The notes beneath the pieces were generated by a model. It was not told where the DNA came from. It saw only the letters and a program-made list of their open reading frames with translations, and ran no database searches. 64,000 nt of DNA from Tenrec ecaudatus. Its lineage: Eukaryota > Chordata > Mammalia > Afrosoricida > Tenrecidae. The stretch covers positions 123,305,731 through 123,369,730 of the forward strand of contig NC_134535.1 of the NCBI RefSeq assembly GCF_050624435.1, in the 5' to 3' direction. A program made the position numbers and the translations under genes. Positions 26,441 through 38,720 of the stretch are shown in pieces. Each line of letters begins with the position of its first letter. Position 1 is the stretch's first letter.

Positions 26441-26889
26441 TCACATGTATGTATGTATGTATGTATGTATATGGTTAATTTATGTCTCTGGTTTACTTAG
26501 AGGCAGCGTTTTCATTTTATGCTAGAGAACACTATAAATCATCCTCTGGGGCATAAGGTAATTTTTTTGATGGTGTCATTAGGTTAGCCAATAGTTAGAA
26601 TTTAAGACACAGTTGAGAAAGGGAAATTATATAAATATAGGCTGACTTTTCAGACTGAAATACACGAATTGTTTAATTGTACAGGTTAAAAGCTTAAGTG
26701 ACTGGATGCTATTTACATGAAAAATGGAGGTTGATGATAGGGCAAAACTTTCCATTAAACTCATTCACAAAGGCATATATCTATTACACTAATAAATGTC
26801 ATAAAGCAGGTAGAGCATTATGATAGTAAATATAGGGTAGTCCTAGCCCACTATTAATGAGGCACCCTCAATGCAAATGTGTTAGCTAC

Positions 26890-27395
26890 ATAATTTCTTG
26901 TCAACTTGATAAGTAAGTGTAGGGGTGGAGTCTAGCCTTTCAATCAGGTCACAACCAGATGATACCTCTTTGTGGGAATGGCCTTCTTATTAGAATTCTG
27001 GGAAATTACTCTCTGTCTCCACCTTCCTGCTGACAAGCCATGTGGAGACTTGCTGAGACCTGCGAGAGCCCCTCTCTCTGCTTCATGTTCCTGTTGAAGA
27101 GCCACACTCAGAGAGCTAGAGGAGCCACGGTAAGACCTTCATGAGCTGTGGAGATGCTTCTAACGCCATTGGATCTACAAGACTCTGCACCCACTGCTCT
27201 TTGTCCCCACTGATCTTCCTGCCATTTTGCATCATTGCATGTTCTGTATGAGTCTGAAGCAGGGCTTGTGGACTAGTATCAGACTTATGGGCTAATATCA
27301 GACTTATGGACTTGATCTGGATTGGCCTGGGATATTTTGTCAATATACAATTGCACTTTGATAGAAGTCTCTCTTGTTTCTCGAGTCAATCTGGT
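26890..27395 (+). repeat. Unassigned interspersed family A, fullest copy
   Basis: It shares GGGTGGAGTCTAGCC, TCAATCAGGTCACA, GACAAGCCATGTGGAGAC, CATTGGATCTACAAGACTCT, GACTAGTATCAGACTTAT and GACTTGATCTGGA with the other copies in the window. No coding frame or terminal repeats are recognised. Confidence 0.7.
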
Positions 27396-27970
27396 TGTGT
27401 TAAGGTTCTCTAGAGAAACAAAACCAGAATGCTAATAATTTTTTATATATTTATACAGACAGGTCGATGCATAACATAAAAAATAAACAGTTAATTAAAT
27501 TATAAAGCAGTACAAATGGCTTAGCGCAACTCACTCCCGTGAGACAGTTGTGAGACACTGGCAGTCCTTCAAGTCTTGAGGACCGCCAGGTAGTCCTTTG
27601 TAGAGCAATTCAGGCTATCCAGGCACAGGCAGCAAACAGCAAGGCAGGTCACCAACAGTCAGCCAGCGGACAGAGTCCTATAGTCTTCAGCTCAAGAAAT
27701 GTAAATTCCAATAGTGTGGCAAAGCTGGTCTGAAGGGACCGCAAATTATAGCGACACAGTCCAGAGGTTAGGTGTCCCACAGTTAGTGTAGCTTGCAAAT
27801 TGAAGCAAAGAAGAAGAAAGGCGGCCACACACTGGTCTGATGATCAAAGAACAAGAGACCTGAGAACTAGAAAGGCAAGGTTCACTGAGCAATTTATCCC
27901 TCCGCCCTTCAATTAACCCCACATGTGTTTATCGGCCAGGTTGGCACAATAAACTAACTACCTCTGTGGC
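27396..27970 (-). repeat. Unassigned interspersed family B copy
   Basis: TTCTCTAGAGAAACAAAACC at one end and GGCCAGGTTGGCACAATAAA at the other. The same ends, reversed, are at 58922-59420. Family A touches it directly on the left. Confidence 0.65.
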
Positions 27971-28349
27971 CTAACACAGCAAGAGATTCAAAACAAAGTC
28001 AAATGACCTTCAATTCCATACCCTTGGGATAGCAGTTGTCTGCTTCTTTCTAACAATAGGACATTTTACCTTTAAATTCAAGGAATTACATCAGTTCCTT
28101 AAGTCTGCAACATGTGAGTTTGGAGTAAAGCCTAAATCACATAGTGGGGTTTCCACATCAGATCCTTTTGAAGTGGGCTCGGAAGCATATTGTATCTTTC
28201 AAAACAAGAGCCTTGCCTTCCAGTAGTCTATAGCTCATGGCCTGGTTCATCAAGAGCTGCATAGAAGCAAAGTCAAAGTGTCCAGTTAAGAAATATTCTC
28301 CCTTTGAATTCTATGTACTTATGGATAAGCTTTTTTTCCCCAATAGGAG

Positions 28350-30050
28350 GGTGTCGCACCCACTTTGCCCACCAATGAGAGTGTAATCACCTGTATGTAA
28401 TTTTTTATTGTGGTGTGAGGTGGTGGTTTTGGCTTCTTTATTCTTCATAAATTTCAGTGCTGAATTCCTTTTGTTGGTGAATTTTCTTGTTCTTTTTCCT
28501 TTGCTATTATTTTACTTTTTACTAGATTTTTGACATCCATTTTGATGAAGATTTTCTATTTTATTTGAAGCTCCCTTGTTATTATTGTTTTCTCCCTGTA
28601 TTTAAAACGATCTGTTATATTTTGTGAACTATTTGTCTTCCTTTACACTCAGAGGCTTCTATTTATCTTTACCCTCTATTTTCTTTATATTTATCTTCAT
28701 CAAAGATTGATATCGCAGGATCCCTATTTTCAGTCTTGTATTTTTGCTTTATTTTATTGTTTTGTTTTTAATAATTCATCTATCTGTATTATGATTATTA
28801 AGGATAAAATTTTAAATACTTTTCCAGAGAAATAGTTGAAAATTATGCTCCATAAAATGTTATTGCAAAAGTAGAAGTAAGAATAGTCCTATACTCAAAA
28901 TCAAAATGCAAGAAGTTAAATAAAAATTTTTAGTTTCACTGTATATGTTCAAAATGCTTAATTTCATGTTCAAAAGGAAATAGCTCTCCAGCATTTTCTT
29001 ATCTCCCCAAGTAAATTAAGCAGAAGTCAGATATGCCTCTAAATTTGTTCATTTCTGGGTCTTGAAGTCTTATAAAGTGGTCTCATTTGATTTCTGTTGT
29101 TGTTGATTCTCTGTCCAAATGATCCTCCTAGTATTTTTCTTTTGCACAGCTTGTCTTTTTACAAATTCCTTTAATTTTTTTCTCCTCTGGAAATATCCAC
29201 ATTTCCCCTTATATCTGAAGCATTATTTTGGTCGATATAAGATTCTTGATTGGAAATTTTATTTTCAGGGTTTTCTATTGTTATTGTTATTATTCTATGT
29301 ATGTTATTCTATTGTCTTCTTGCCTGCCTGGTTTCTGCTGAAAAAACAAGAGCTTATTCTTATTGTTGTTGTTGTTGTTGTTTGGTAGGTAACGATTCTT
29401 TTTTTCAGAGCTACTCTCTGGATTTTCTCCGTGCGCTTGATAAAGGAAAGTTTGGCTGTGAAACATAAGAGTGATTTTCTTTCTGAGGTCTATCCTGTTT
29501 GGGGCTCTCTCGTCATTTTGAATGGTTATTCCCCCCCCCCCCCCATTTATAGTGTTACTGAAGTTTTCTTTCAAGATTTATTGTATTATTTTCTCTATAG
29601 ATTTTCTTATTTCTTCCTATTTCAGAATCCCAATGAGTCATACGTTGTACCCCCACATAATACTTGGGCTTTCTTCAGATTTTTTGCTCTTTTCTTGTTG
29701 ATTCTTCTTCTTATTCACTGCAATCAAGAGATTTTTCTTCAAGCTCACTAATACACCTTTCCATTGCCTCAATTCTATTGCTTCTCTGTTTAAAGTGTTG
29801 TCTAATTCTATTTTCTTCATATTCATCTTTTGGGATTTTTTTCTTGTCAAAAGTTTTATAATATTTCTATTTCTTCATAGCTCTCTCTTTTTCCTCAGAC
29901 GTTGAAAGTAGCGGGCTTTTATTCTTATTTATTCATTTTCTGGTAATTCCATAGTTGTTTATTCCATTTGATAGGGTAGTATTCACTTGTTCATGCCTAT
30001 ATTTCCAGCTATTTTTTGTAGACCACTATTGACTGCTGTCTCTACACATA
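28350..30050 (-). mobile_element. Old L1 3' region, antisense, with simple-repeat expansions
   Basis: T-rich plus strand with phrases shared with 34240-34500 and 38510-38720 (GATTCTTGATTGG, TCTATTGTCTTCTTGCC, GTTTCTGCTGAAA). It includes a TTG run at 29364-29382 and C14 at 29531-29544. Assignment is by pattern only. Confidence 0.5.
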
Positions 30051-30059
30051 GTGACCAGC

Positions 30060-30690
30060 TGTTAGGAGAGGTATGAAAACTGCTATGTGATACGGGATGT
30101 AAATAATAGAAATCACAAAACAGAAACTATTTTTTAATGTGCACTGTTTGTGCCGGCTCATACCTCACTCCCAGAGAAGAGCTGTGGGTATGTGTGTAGC
30201 AAGAAATCCCTTCAATTGTGTCAGCGTGTCTGCAGGTGGCATTCCTGTCCCACGCCTTCAAGGTAGCCATGAGCAGCTGTGAGTCATGGGGACTGTGCAT
30301 GTGCTCAGAGTGCAGGTGTGGCCGGGAAAGTACAGATGGCAAGGAGATCATGGAAATGGAAACATGGGGCCCTGGGAAAACACAAGCAGCCAGGGGACTG
30401 CAGAGGGCTGGGAGTGTGGCAGTGTCTGGAAGTGCAATAGTGGCCTGGATCACACTGGCAGCCGAGAGTACAGGTGCTAAATTGTTGGCCCTGGTGATTC
30501 ACTAAAGAATAAAAGGTGCACAAAAGAAAATAGAAACAAAGAATTGTCACACACAGCCTCTGTACCTCCCCTCTACTTGTAGGCATGTGGGCTTGTATCT
30601 CTCAGAGTCTTGGATGTAAATAATTCAATTCACTTGGTTTTTATCCTCTCTCTCAAGAGTCCAGATGCCTGGCTTATTTATTCTTTTTTG
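30060..30690. other. G/C-richer unassigned block
   Basis: Overlapping frames on both strands at 30127-30586 without domain features; possibly an old L1 3' UTR. Confidence 0.35.
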
Positions 30691-30699
30691 TAACAGAGG

Positions 30700-31190
30700 G
30701 ATTTATTAAAAAGCATTTCATTGGGGGCTCTTACAGCTCTTATAACATTCCATGCATCATTTCTTTCAAGCATATTTGTACATATATTGCCATCATCATT
30801 TTCTAAGCATTTACTTTCCATTTGAGGCCTTGGGATCAGTTCCTCTTTTTTCCCCTCCCTCCCCCCTCATGACCCCTTGATAACTCATAAATTATTGTTT
30901 TCATGTCTTACACCAACCACTGTCTCCCTTCACCCACATTTCTGTTGTTCATCCCCCTGAGGGGGCAGGGATAATGCACTGATCATTGCAATCAGTTCCC
31001 CTTTCCTCTCCTCCTCCCCTACCATCTAGCTACCCTCCTGGTATCACTTATCCAATTCTGTTCCTGAGTGGTTTACCAGACCTGGATTCTGTGTGTTGTG
31101 GACTCATCTCTGTACTAGTGTACATGCTCCATTCTAGCCATAACTGAAAGGCAGGATTGTGGTCATGACAGTAAGGAGTGAGGAAGCTCA
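30700..31190 (-). mobile_element. L1 3' UTR fragment
   Basis: It starts AAGCATTTCATTGGGGGCTC and continues colinear with other minus-strand copies to GAAGCTCAAAGAACCAG. Confidence 0.8.
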
Positions 31191-31204
31191 AAGAACCAGA
31201 GAAA

Positions 31205-33375
31205 TGGGACAACACTGGAGATGCAGTGTGGGAATTGTGCCCGATCTGACCCCACTACACCGAGGAAAACACTAAAGGTGTGTAAGAGAACAACAAGGGG
31301 AACAAAGCAAGGAAGTCCCAAGGGAGTATAAAAAATAGACTTTGGGGTCAGGGCATGGCACCCCATCAGATTCGTGTCCGGAGCCATGAGGCCCGACCAT
31401 TACTTGGAGTTTATTAGCCTGAGCTCTGGGCAATCTTCTACCCCAGCCTACGTGGCAGAGCACTGCAGCTGTAAAGCTTGAGCAAACAAGGTGTGATGCT
31501 CTTTAGATAAGCACCTGAGTCCTGCATCCCCTTGATTGGGTAAAAGATTGTCCTCAACTGTGCTTGATTTGCATAAACATGCCACTCTGTGGCGTACCTA
31601 ATTGAAGACTGTAAGCCTTTACTGACTCACGGGCAGGGCAGGCTGCCCTGAACTCCCTGATTGGCCTGTTGCCAAAGTAGTCTAATTTGCATGTGCGGCG
31701 GATGCTTGCCCCCTTGCTGTCCAATATAAGCTGTAACTCTTTGCTCATTAAAACAAGACTTGATCAGGATACTGTCTTGTCCTCATTCTCCATGCCTCTT
31801 GTACCCCAATTCCCACTCTCTCCTCCAGGATCTACATTGAATGTCCCATGGGACGGGACAGACTCGACCAGAAAACACTCCAAAAGGCCAACAAACAGAC
31901 CTTGAACTATTTACAGGCTTTTCTTCTGTTGTCATTGGTTTGTTGTTGTTGTTTTCTTCTTTTCTTTTGTTGCTTTATTTAGCTCTGTCTTGTTTTTTGT
32001 GCATATTAATATCCCTGCAGGTCTATCTAGATAAGATAGGTGGGACAAACAATCTCGAGAAGAAAACAACGGGACTGATGATTCTGGGCGGACATGGGAG
32101 AGGGGAAGGTGGTGGAAAGAAAGTGGGTGTAAAACCCAGGGACAAGGGAACAACAAGTGATCCAAAATTGGTGGTAAGGAGGGTGTAGGAGGACTGGTAG
32201 GGTTTGATCAAGGGCAATGTAACCGAGAATAATTACTGAAACCCAAATGAAGGCTGAGCATGATAGTAGGACAAGAGGAAAGTAAAAGGAAATAACGGAA
32301 AGAACTAGGAGGTAAAGGGCATGTATAGAGTTCTAAATACAGGCATGAACATATGTGTGTGTGTATATATATATTATATATATATAAAGAGATCTATGTG
32401 CATATATTTGTAGGTTTAGTATTAAGGTAGCAGATGGACATTGGACCTCCACTCAAGTACTCCCTCAATGCAAGAACACTTTGTTCTATTAAACTGGCAT
32501 TCCATGATACTCACCTTCCTGACACGATAGCTGTAAACAAAGTGGATACATAAGCACATGTGGTAAAGAAAGCTGATGGTGCCTGGCTATCAAAAGATTA
32601 GCATCTGGGGTCTTAAAGGCTTGAAGATAAACAAGCTGACATCTATTTGAGAAGCAACAAAGCCCACATGGAAGAAGCACACCAGTCTGTGTGATCATGA
32701 GGTACTGATGGGATCAGGTATCAAAGAACAAAAAATTTCATTGTGAATGTGGGGGAGTGTGGAGTGAGGACCCAAAGCCCATCTCTAGGTAACTAGACAT
32801 CCCCTTACAGAAGAGTTGCAGAGAGGAGATGAGCCAGTCAGGGTGCAATGTAGCAACAATGAAACATACAACTTTCTTCTACTTCTTAAATGCTTCTCCC
32901 CCTGCCCCCCATGATCCCAATTCTACCTTACAAGTCTGGCTAGACCAGTGGATGTACAGATAGGAATTGGAAACACAGGGAATCCAGGACAGATAAACCC
33001 CTCAGAACCAATAATGAGAGTAGTAAAACCTGGAGGGTAAGGGAAACATGAGGGTAGAAAGGTGGAACCAATCACAAGGATCTACGTACAACCCCCTCCC
33101 TTGGGGACAGACAACATAAAAGTGGGTGAAGGGAGATAATGGACAGTGTAAGACATGGAAAAATTATTATCATTTATAAATTATCAAGGGTTCATGATGG
33201 AGGGAGGGTGAGAGAGGGAGGGGCAAAATGAGGAACTGATACCCAGGGCTCAAGTAGAAAGCAAATGTTTTGAGAATGATGATGGCAACAAATGTACAAA
33301 TGTGCTTGGCACAATGGATGGATGTGTGGATTGTGATAAGAGTTGTACGAGACCCCAGTAAAATGATTTTTTTTA
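31205..33375 (+). mobile_element. L1 3' UTR interrupted by the solo LTR
   Basis: Colinear with 10265-11985 from 31867 on, ending CCCCAGTAAAATGATTTTTT. The stretch 31205-31374 is the upstream part of the same L1, separated by the LTR. It carries one copy of the roughly 230-bp unit (32500-32735). Confidence 0.8.
31375..31860 (+). mobile_element. Solo LTR (class II-like) inside an L1 3' UTR
   Basis: The 486-bp block starts TGTCCGG and ends GGGACA, flanked by GATTCG (31369-31374) and GACTCG (31861-31866), a 6-bp duplication with one difference. A TATA-like AATATAAG lies at about 31721-31730 and an ATTAAA about 15 bp later, followed by U5-like sequence. L1 sequence is continuous on both sides. 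The 6-bp duplication suggests an ERVK/betaretrovirus-like group; orientation is plus. Confidence 0.82.
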
Positions 33376-33377
33376 AA

Positions 33378-34500
33378 AGAACCAGAGAACATTATGTGTT
33401 TCATTGGTGCTATACTGTACCCTGGATGACCTGTCCCTTTCTTGTGACCCTTCTGTGAGGGCATGCCCTATTTTCTACATATTGGTTTTGGTTCTCTGCT
33501 CTGGCTCCCCTCATTCTCAACAATTTGTTTATTTGTTTGGGTTTTTTGGTGCCTGTTACCTGATTCCATCAACACCTTATGATCACGAGGGCTGATGTGT
33601 TTCTTCCATGTGGCCTTGTTGCTTCTCTGCTAGATGGCCACTTGATTAGCTTTAAGCCTTTAAGATCCCAGATTCTATATCTTTTAATAGCCAGGCACCA
33701 TCAGCTTTCTTCAACACATTTGTTTATGCACCCATTATGTCTTCAGTGATTGTGTTAGGAGGGTGACCATCACAGAATACCATGTTGTTAGAACAGTGTT
33801 TTTGCGTTGAGGAAGGGTTTGATTTGAAGCCCAAAGTCTGTTCACATCCTCAAAGTATTTCCATATAAATAGATATACCTAGGCCAATTCCTCCAGTTTA
33901 TAAATTAATGTATTTACATAAGTGCACACATATGTTTATAGCTGTATCCATAGCTTTGATTCCTAAATCTTTCCTCTGTTTTCTTTTACTTTTTTCCTGT
34001 CCCACTATCAGGTTCACCCTTCTTCTGTCTCTTGGAATAGAGGGATTTTGTCATGCATGTTTAGACAGTCATCTTGATGTGGAAGTCAAGAATGTGGTTA
34101 AAGATATTTCTTTATGGTTATCATGTAATTTTTTAAACTTTACAACAGTTACAAAGTCTTTTTTTTTCCTTTTCAAATATATGCACACTTGTATATGGTG
34201 CTTTACCTGAATTAGTTCTGGGTGATGTCATGTGTCTTAACCTTACATAGTTTTCTGATATTGTGGATTACCTGTCCACAGGACTCCTTTTAGTATCTTT
34301 TGTATGATTGGTCTAGTTTTTAAAATTTCCTTAAATTCTGTTTATCCGGAAATGTCCTAATTTCACCATCATATTTGAGGGACAATTCTGCTAGATATAT
34401 AATACTTGCTGTGTGTGTGTGTGTGTGTGTGTGATTTTTATTTTGTCATGTTCTAGCACTCTGATCACACTTGGGCAGTATTTCAGTTATCACCAAGTCT
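33378..34500 (-). mobile_element. L1 3' UTR inner part and older L1 antisense sequence
   Basis: Positions 33378-33900 match the inner part of the 3' UTR on the minus strand (AAGAACCAGAGAAC, TAGCCAGGCACCATCAGCTT). Positions 34240-34500 resemble old L1 antisense sequence (TTGTATGATTGGTCTAG, TTTATCCGGAAATGTC). Confidence 0.6.
34411..34433. repeat. (GT)n microsatellite
   Basis: Eleven GT units. Confidence 0.95.
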
Positions 34501-34504
34501 TTTC

Positions 34505-35639
34505 CTTATTTTCATGCCACGCATTCTGCTTCTAGTTTCTTTGAATTAATTAAGCTATATTTTCTAATTGATTTGCCAAATGATTTGGTCAAGCAGCTAA
34601 CTATGAAGCCACAAACAAACACTGACAATGCAGTTTGGGTTAATGTTAAAAACAAAACAAACAAAAAACCCCCCACAAATGCACAGGACCCAAAGTTTGG
34701 AGCTGGATGGATCCTGCCTGAGCTGACACTACCAACAAAATTAATTTGGTTCAGTGAATACTAATTACTAAGAACAAGAATTTTGGACATCATAAAAAAT
34801 GAAAGAAATATCATTTAAATGAAAAGGAAGAAAATGGACATAAAACTTTTAAAATAACATGGTCTTTAAAATCAACGGTGATATGATGGGGAGATGGAAA
34901 GGAAGACAATGGGCTCTGAGAACATTGAGCATCTATTATTGGTGATGGAAATTTCACATCTCTCTATATATGAAAGCTAAAACAAAACAACAGCTGATCA
35001 GGAGTCACTCTGGAAGACATGGACATTATTTGTGGTGAAACGGATGGGCATGGAGGGCAACACTGCAACTCTGTGATGACAGGTAGGGTCAGGGGTTGTA
35101 TATACTTCCTTTCAAGCAAGCAAAATGTTGTGTTATTTAACACAGGGAAGAGAATGAGAGAATGGGGGGGGGGGGGAGAGAGAGAGAGAGAGAGAGTGTG
35201 TGTGTGTGAGGCACGCCTGAAGCAGTGGTGCTGGCTTCAAGTTCATGCATCACCGTCTGGGAATCGCTTGTCAAAGGTTGAATCATAACCACTGCTTTGA
35301 AGTATCCTTGGTGATAACCTGCTCCCAGTGGTCAGATCTGGCACTGCATCTTGAGTGGGAGGGGAAGTTTGGAAGGTGGTGGTGGATGGGCCATTCAGGG
35401 TGCTCACTTACCCTTCAGTGGTGCAGATGCTAATATGGCTAAAATTTCAATTGAGACCTGAGACGTTTCTAGTTTTTTCAGGAATCTGATATTATAAGGC
35501 ACAATGCCACTAAAAATACATATGAACAGTATATAATTTCTACATAACCCCTAACTCAAAAAGGTACTAGGATAGGTCAGGGTCCCAGAAGCACTTCAGT
35601 AGCAGCAGGAGTACTTGCCCATAGTATTTCCAAACTGTA
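34505..35639. other. No recognised gene
   Basis: Contains the compound simple repeat at 35164; otherwise unassigned. Confidence 0.45.
35164..35209. repeat. G-run plus (GA)n-(GT)n compound repeat
   Basis: G13, then GA units, then GT units. Confidence 0.95.
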
Positions 35640-35860
35640 AACTTTATGGAAGCAGAATTTCTCCTATGGAACGACTAGTGGCCTTTTACTGACTTATTAT
35701 ATTGAAGGAAAGGTTGAAATTATCAAGGATTTGATATTAATTGGATGCATAATAAATGCCCATGAAAATGGCATCAAGAAATCAAATAATAGCTTGCATT
35801 TGGCAAATCTGTTGCAAAAGACCTCTTTAAAGTGTTAATGTGAGAGGCCCCTTTGAACAG
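35640..35860 (+). mobile_element. RTE/BovB-like LINE fragment
   Basis: AATGGCATCAAGAAATCAAA and GTTGCAAAAGACCTCTTTAA match the other copies. Confidence 0.7.
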
Positions 35861-35879
35861 GCTAGGTGGGATGGTTGTG

Positions 35880-36310
35880 ACGACCACCAATGGAGGGCGG
35901 CCTTGAGGAGACGCTAGCTAGCTCTAGCCAATCCCTGGGGAGTTCGACTTGATGAGGTTGGATTTACACTCGATTGCTTTCCCTGTTAACCAGAATCCTT
36001 TTCTAGCCCTGACTTCTAAATGCAGCCATTGGCTGAGGTGAGGGGGCGGGAAATAGGTGACTGCCGCCACTAGGAAGAAGGCGATACAGGTGCTTGGTTT
36101 TGGTGGGAACCAATGAAAACACAGCAGCAACCTTCCTAAGAGGGAGAACTGGATTGACGGGAACACGTGAATGGCAGGCAATGTGGGCAATGGTGACGGG
36201 ATACACGAAATCGGGCCTGATTTTTGGGTTTAGCGCCCTTGGTGTCTGGTTAGGTAGGCCGAGCACGCGGCCAGCTTGAGGTTCAGGAGCTGCCAGAGAA
36301 TGGTGGTCCC
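35880..36310. promoter_or_regulatory. Possible promoter-like CpG-containing patch
   Basis: No repeat landmark is seen. It has CCAAT boxes (AGCCAATCCC near 35928, AACCAATGA near 36109), an inverted CCAAT (CCATTGGCT near 36028), a GC box (GGGGGCGGGA near 36042), an E-box (CACGTG near 36164) and more CpGs than its surroundings. No transcript or coding exon could be linked to it. Confidence 0.3.
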
Positions 36311-36409
36311 AGAGTAAAGGAAATTGTGCCCTCACTTTCCTCCTCCACTGTGACTCTTTGGGGTGTAGGTCCCCTACCCCACTTCTCTCCCAGGACTCCT
36401 AGAATTCCA

Positions 36410-36880
36410 TACTCCAGACTTCCCTAGTGATCCAGGACCCCTTGGTCCATCCCCAGACCATGGGAATCCTAGTTTCTAATTCCCATACCACCACCCCACT
36501 CTTCCATTAAGGCCTTAAGATCACAAGATCAGATCCCAGCCTCCTCTTGCTACTGAACCCTGACAATATCCTAATTTACAACTTGTCTTTAGGATTCAGG
36601 GACCAGGTTCCCTGGTTTCTTTTCTTATCCTAGGGATTCCCAGCACCATATTCCTCACCTGGAAAAATCTCTGCTCCCCTGCTGGATTTTGAAATTCCCT
36701 TTTAGACTTGGGGATCCCAGGTGCCTCCCTCTTAGAACTGAGGATCCATGCTCCCCACTTAGACTCAGGGATCCCACGTACTCTTCTTTCCGGGCCTTGG
36801 GATTCATGTACCCCTTAGAATCAGGGGTCCCAAGCACCCCATTCCTCTTCCAAACCCAAGAATTCGAGGACCCCGGCACC
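36410..36880 (+). repeat. Decayed minisatellite of about 30-bp units
   Basis: Units resembling TAGACTCAGGGATCCCA followed by a C-rich tail recur with drift, clearest at 36704, 36739, 36769 and 36816. Confidence 0.55.
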
Positions 36881-36927
36881 CCCTCCTAAAATCAATGGAG
36901 TCCACTGCTATCAAAATAAATAAATAA

Positions 36928-37595
36928 ACACAGCTTTCCCCCAGATCCTGGATGCTTCCTCCCCCCAACTATCATGATCCAAATTCTACCTTGCTGGGCT
37001 GGATAGGGCAGAGGTTGTACACTGGTACATATGAGAACTGGAGGCACAATGAATCCAGGGTGGATGATACCTTCAGGACCAAGGGTGTGAGGGGCGATGC
37101 TGGGAGAGTGGAGGGCGAGTGGATTGGAAAGGGGGAACTGATTACAAGGATCCACATGTGACCTCCTCACAGGGAGAGGGACGGCAGAGAAGTGGGGGGA
37201 GGGAGACTCCAGATAGGGCAAGATATGACAAAATAACGATGTATAAATTACCAAGGGCACACTAGGGAGGGAGGGGAAAAAAAAGAAGACCTGATGCAAA
37301 GGGCTTAAGTGGAGAGCAAATGCTTTGAGAATGATTGGGGCAGGGTATGTATGGATGTGCTTTATACAATTGATGTATGTATATGTATGGATTGTGATAA
37401 GAGTTGTATGAGTCCCTAATAAAACGTAAAAAAAAGAAAAGAGGAGAAAAAAAAAGAAAATGATTAGAGCAAAGTATGTACAGATGTGCTTTATACAATT
37501 GATGTATGTATATGTATGGACAATGATAACAGAGCTGTATGTGCCCCTAATAAATTGTTTATAAATAAATAAATAAATAAATAAAGTGATTGACA
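36928..37595 (+). mobile_element. Two L1 3' ends in tandem
   Basis: The first ends CCCTAATAAAACG followed by A/G-rich tail; the second (about 37450-37585) repeats only the last 130 bp and ends in an (AAAT)n tail. Confidence 0.85.
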
Positions 37596-37599
37596 CATA

Positions 37600-38044
37600 C
37601 ATTTGTGTGGTCTTAAAGATGTAAAAGTGACAAGATGGAGTCTAGTCTCCCAAGCAGGTCACAGCCTGATAGTGCCTCATTGTGGGTGTGACCTCCTTAT
37701 AAGGCGGGTCCTGGGAACATCTCACTCCACCCCCACCCCCGCCTTTACCTTCCTGTGATCAGCCACACAGAGACCTGCACCAGCCCTGGAGATGCTCCCA
37801 CTGCCATTGGATCCACACAACTCTGCACTCAGTGGCCTGTGATTTTTCTGCACTTTACATCATTGCATATGCTGCATGAATCTGAAGGGAGATTTATGGA
37901 CTAGTATCAGACTTATCGGCTAATATTGAACTTATGGACTTGATCTGGACTGAGCCGAGATGTTTTTTTAATATACAATTACTCTGTGATAGAAAGCTCT
38001 TTCTTATACTAGATGAGTGCCACTGAATTTGTTTCTTTAGTCAA
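37600..38044 (+). repeat. Unassigned family A copy
   Basis: AAGATGGAGTCTAGTCTCCC, GGATCCACACAACTCTGCAC and GACTAGTATCAGACTTATCG match the copy at 26890. A short relative of the 5' part lies at about 38930-39004. Confidence 0.7.
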
Positions 38045-38330
38045 CCCAGGCTGACCCTAAGACATGGTAACTTCCATTACTTTGTATGCATGTGAAAGCT
38101 GGATAATGCTTAAGAAAGGTGGCAGAACAATTCATATATTTAAATTATGCTGGCAAATAATACAGAATATACCATGGACTGTCAGAAAAATAAACAAACC
38201 AGTCTCAAAAGAAGTACAAATAGAATGCTGCTCAGAAGTGAGGATGCCGAGACTCCAGCTCATGTACTTCAGCATGTCACCAGGAAGGATCAGTCTTGGA
38301 GCAGAACATTGTAGATTTCATTGTTGAGTT
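38045..38330 (+). mobile_element. RTE/BovB-like LINE fragment
   Basis: A short frame (YACESWIMLKKGGRTIHIFKL) corresponds to the YGCESW block of RTE C-termini. It directly follows a family-A repeat. Confidence 0.75.
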
Positions 38331-38509
38331 AGTTTCCTGAAAATATCATATTCTTGGTTTTTATGATTGCCCATGTTGTATATTCTTTGAAAATATTGTC
38401 CTTATCCCCTCCCCACCCATCCATCATATATAGGAATGAGTAGTTAAGACTCTGGTGTACTCATTTGGCATACCCACTTAGTAATACTGGCATAACAGGT
38501 CTGGTGTTG

Positions 38510-38720
38510 GCACATTTTCAGGGTTTCTGTTTATTTGGGCATTCCCCTTTGTTGTTTTTGTTTTTTTAATAACAGCATTTCTTGGCCAAGAATTCTTGAT
38601 TGGCAAGTATTTTGTTTCAATATTTTATATTTTGCTCTACTGTCTTCTGGCCACTAGAGCTCCTAGGGAGAAATCCACACTTTTTCTTGAAAACTCCTTG
38701 GTAAGTTACATTGCCATTTT
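38510..38720 (-). mobile_element. Old L1 antisense fragment
   Basis: GAATTCTTGATTGGCAAGTA, CTCTACTGTCTTCTGGCC and GAGAAATCCACACTTTTTCT are typical of antisense L1 3' regions. Confidence 0.6.

Noticed and set aside
30127-30586. Coding exon in a G/C-richer block
   Set aside because: Overlapping frames on both strands, no domain and no codon-level signal; probably old repeat.
36892-37602. 236-codon minus-strand frame, Pro/His/Tyr-rich
   Set aside because: It is the antisense of two L1 3' ends; the same peptide pattern recurs wherever that repeat occurs.
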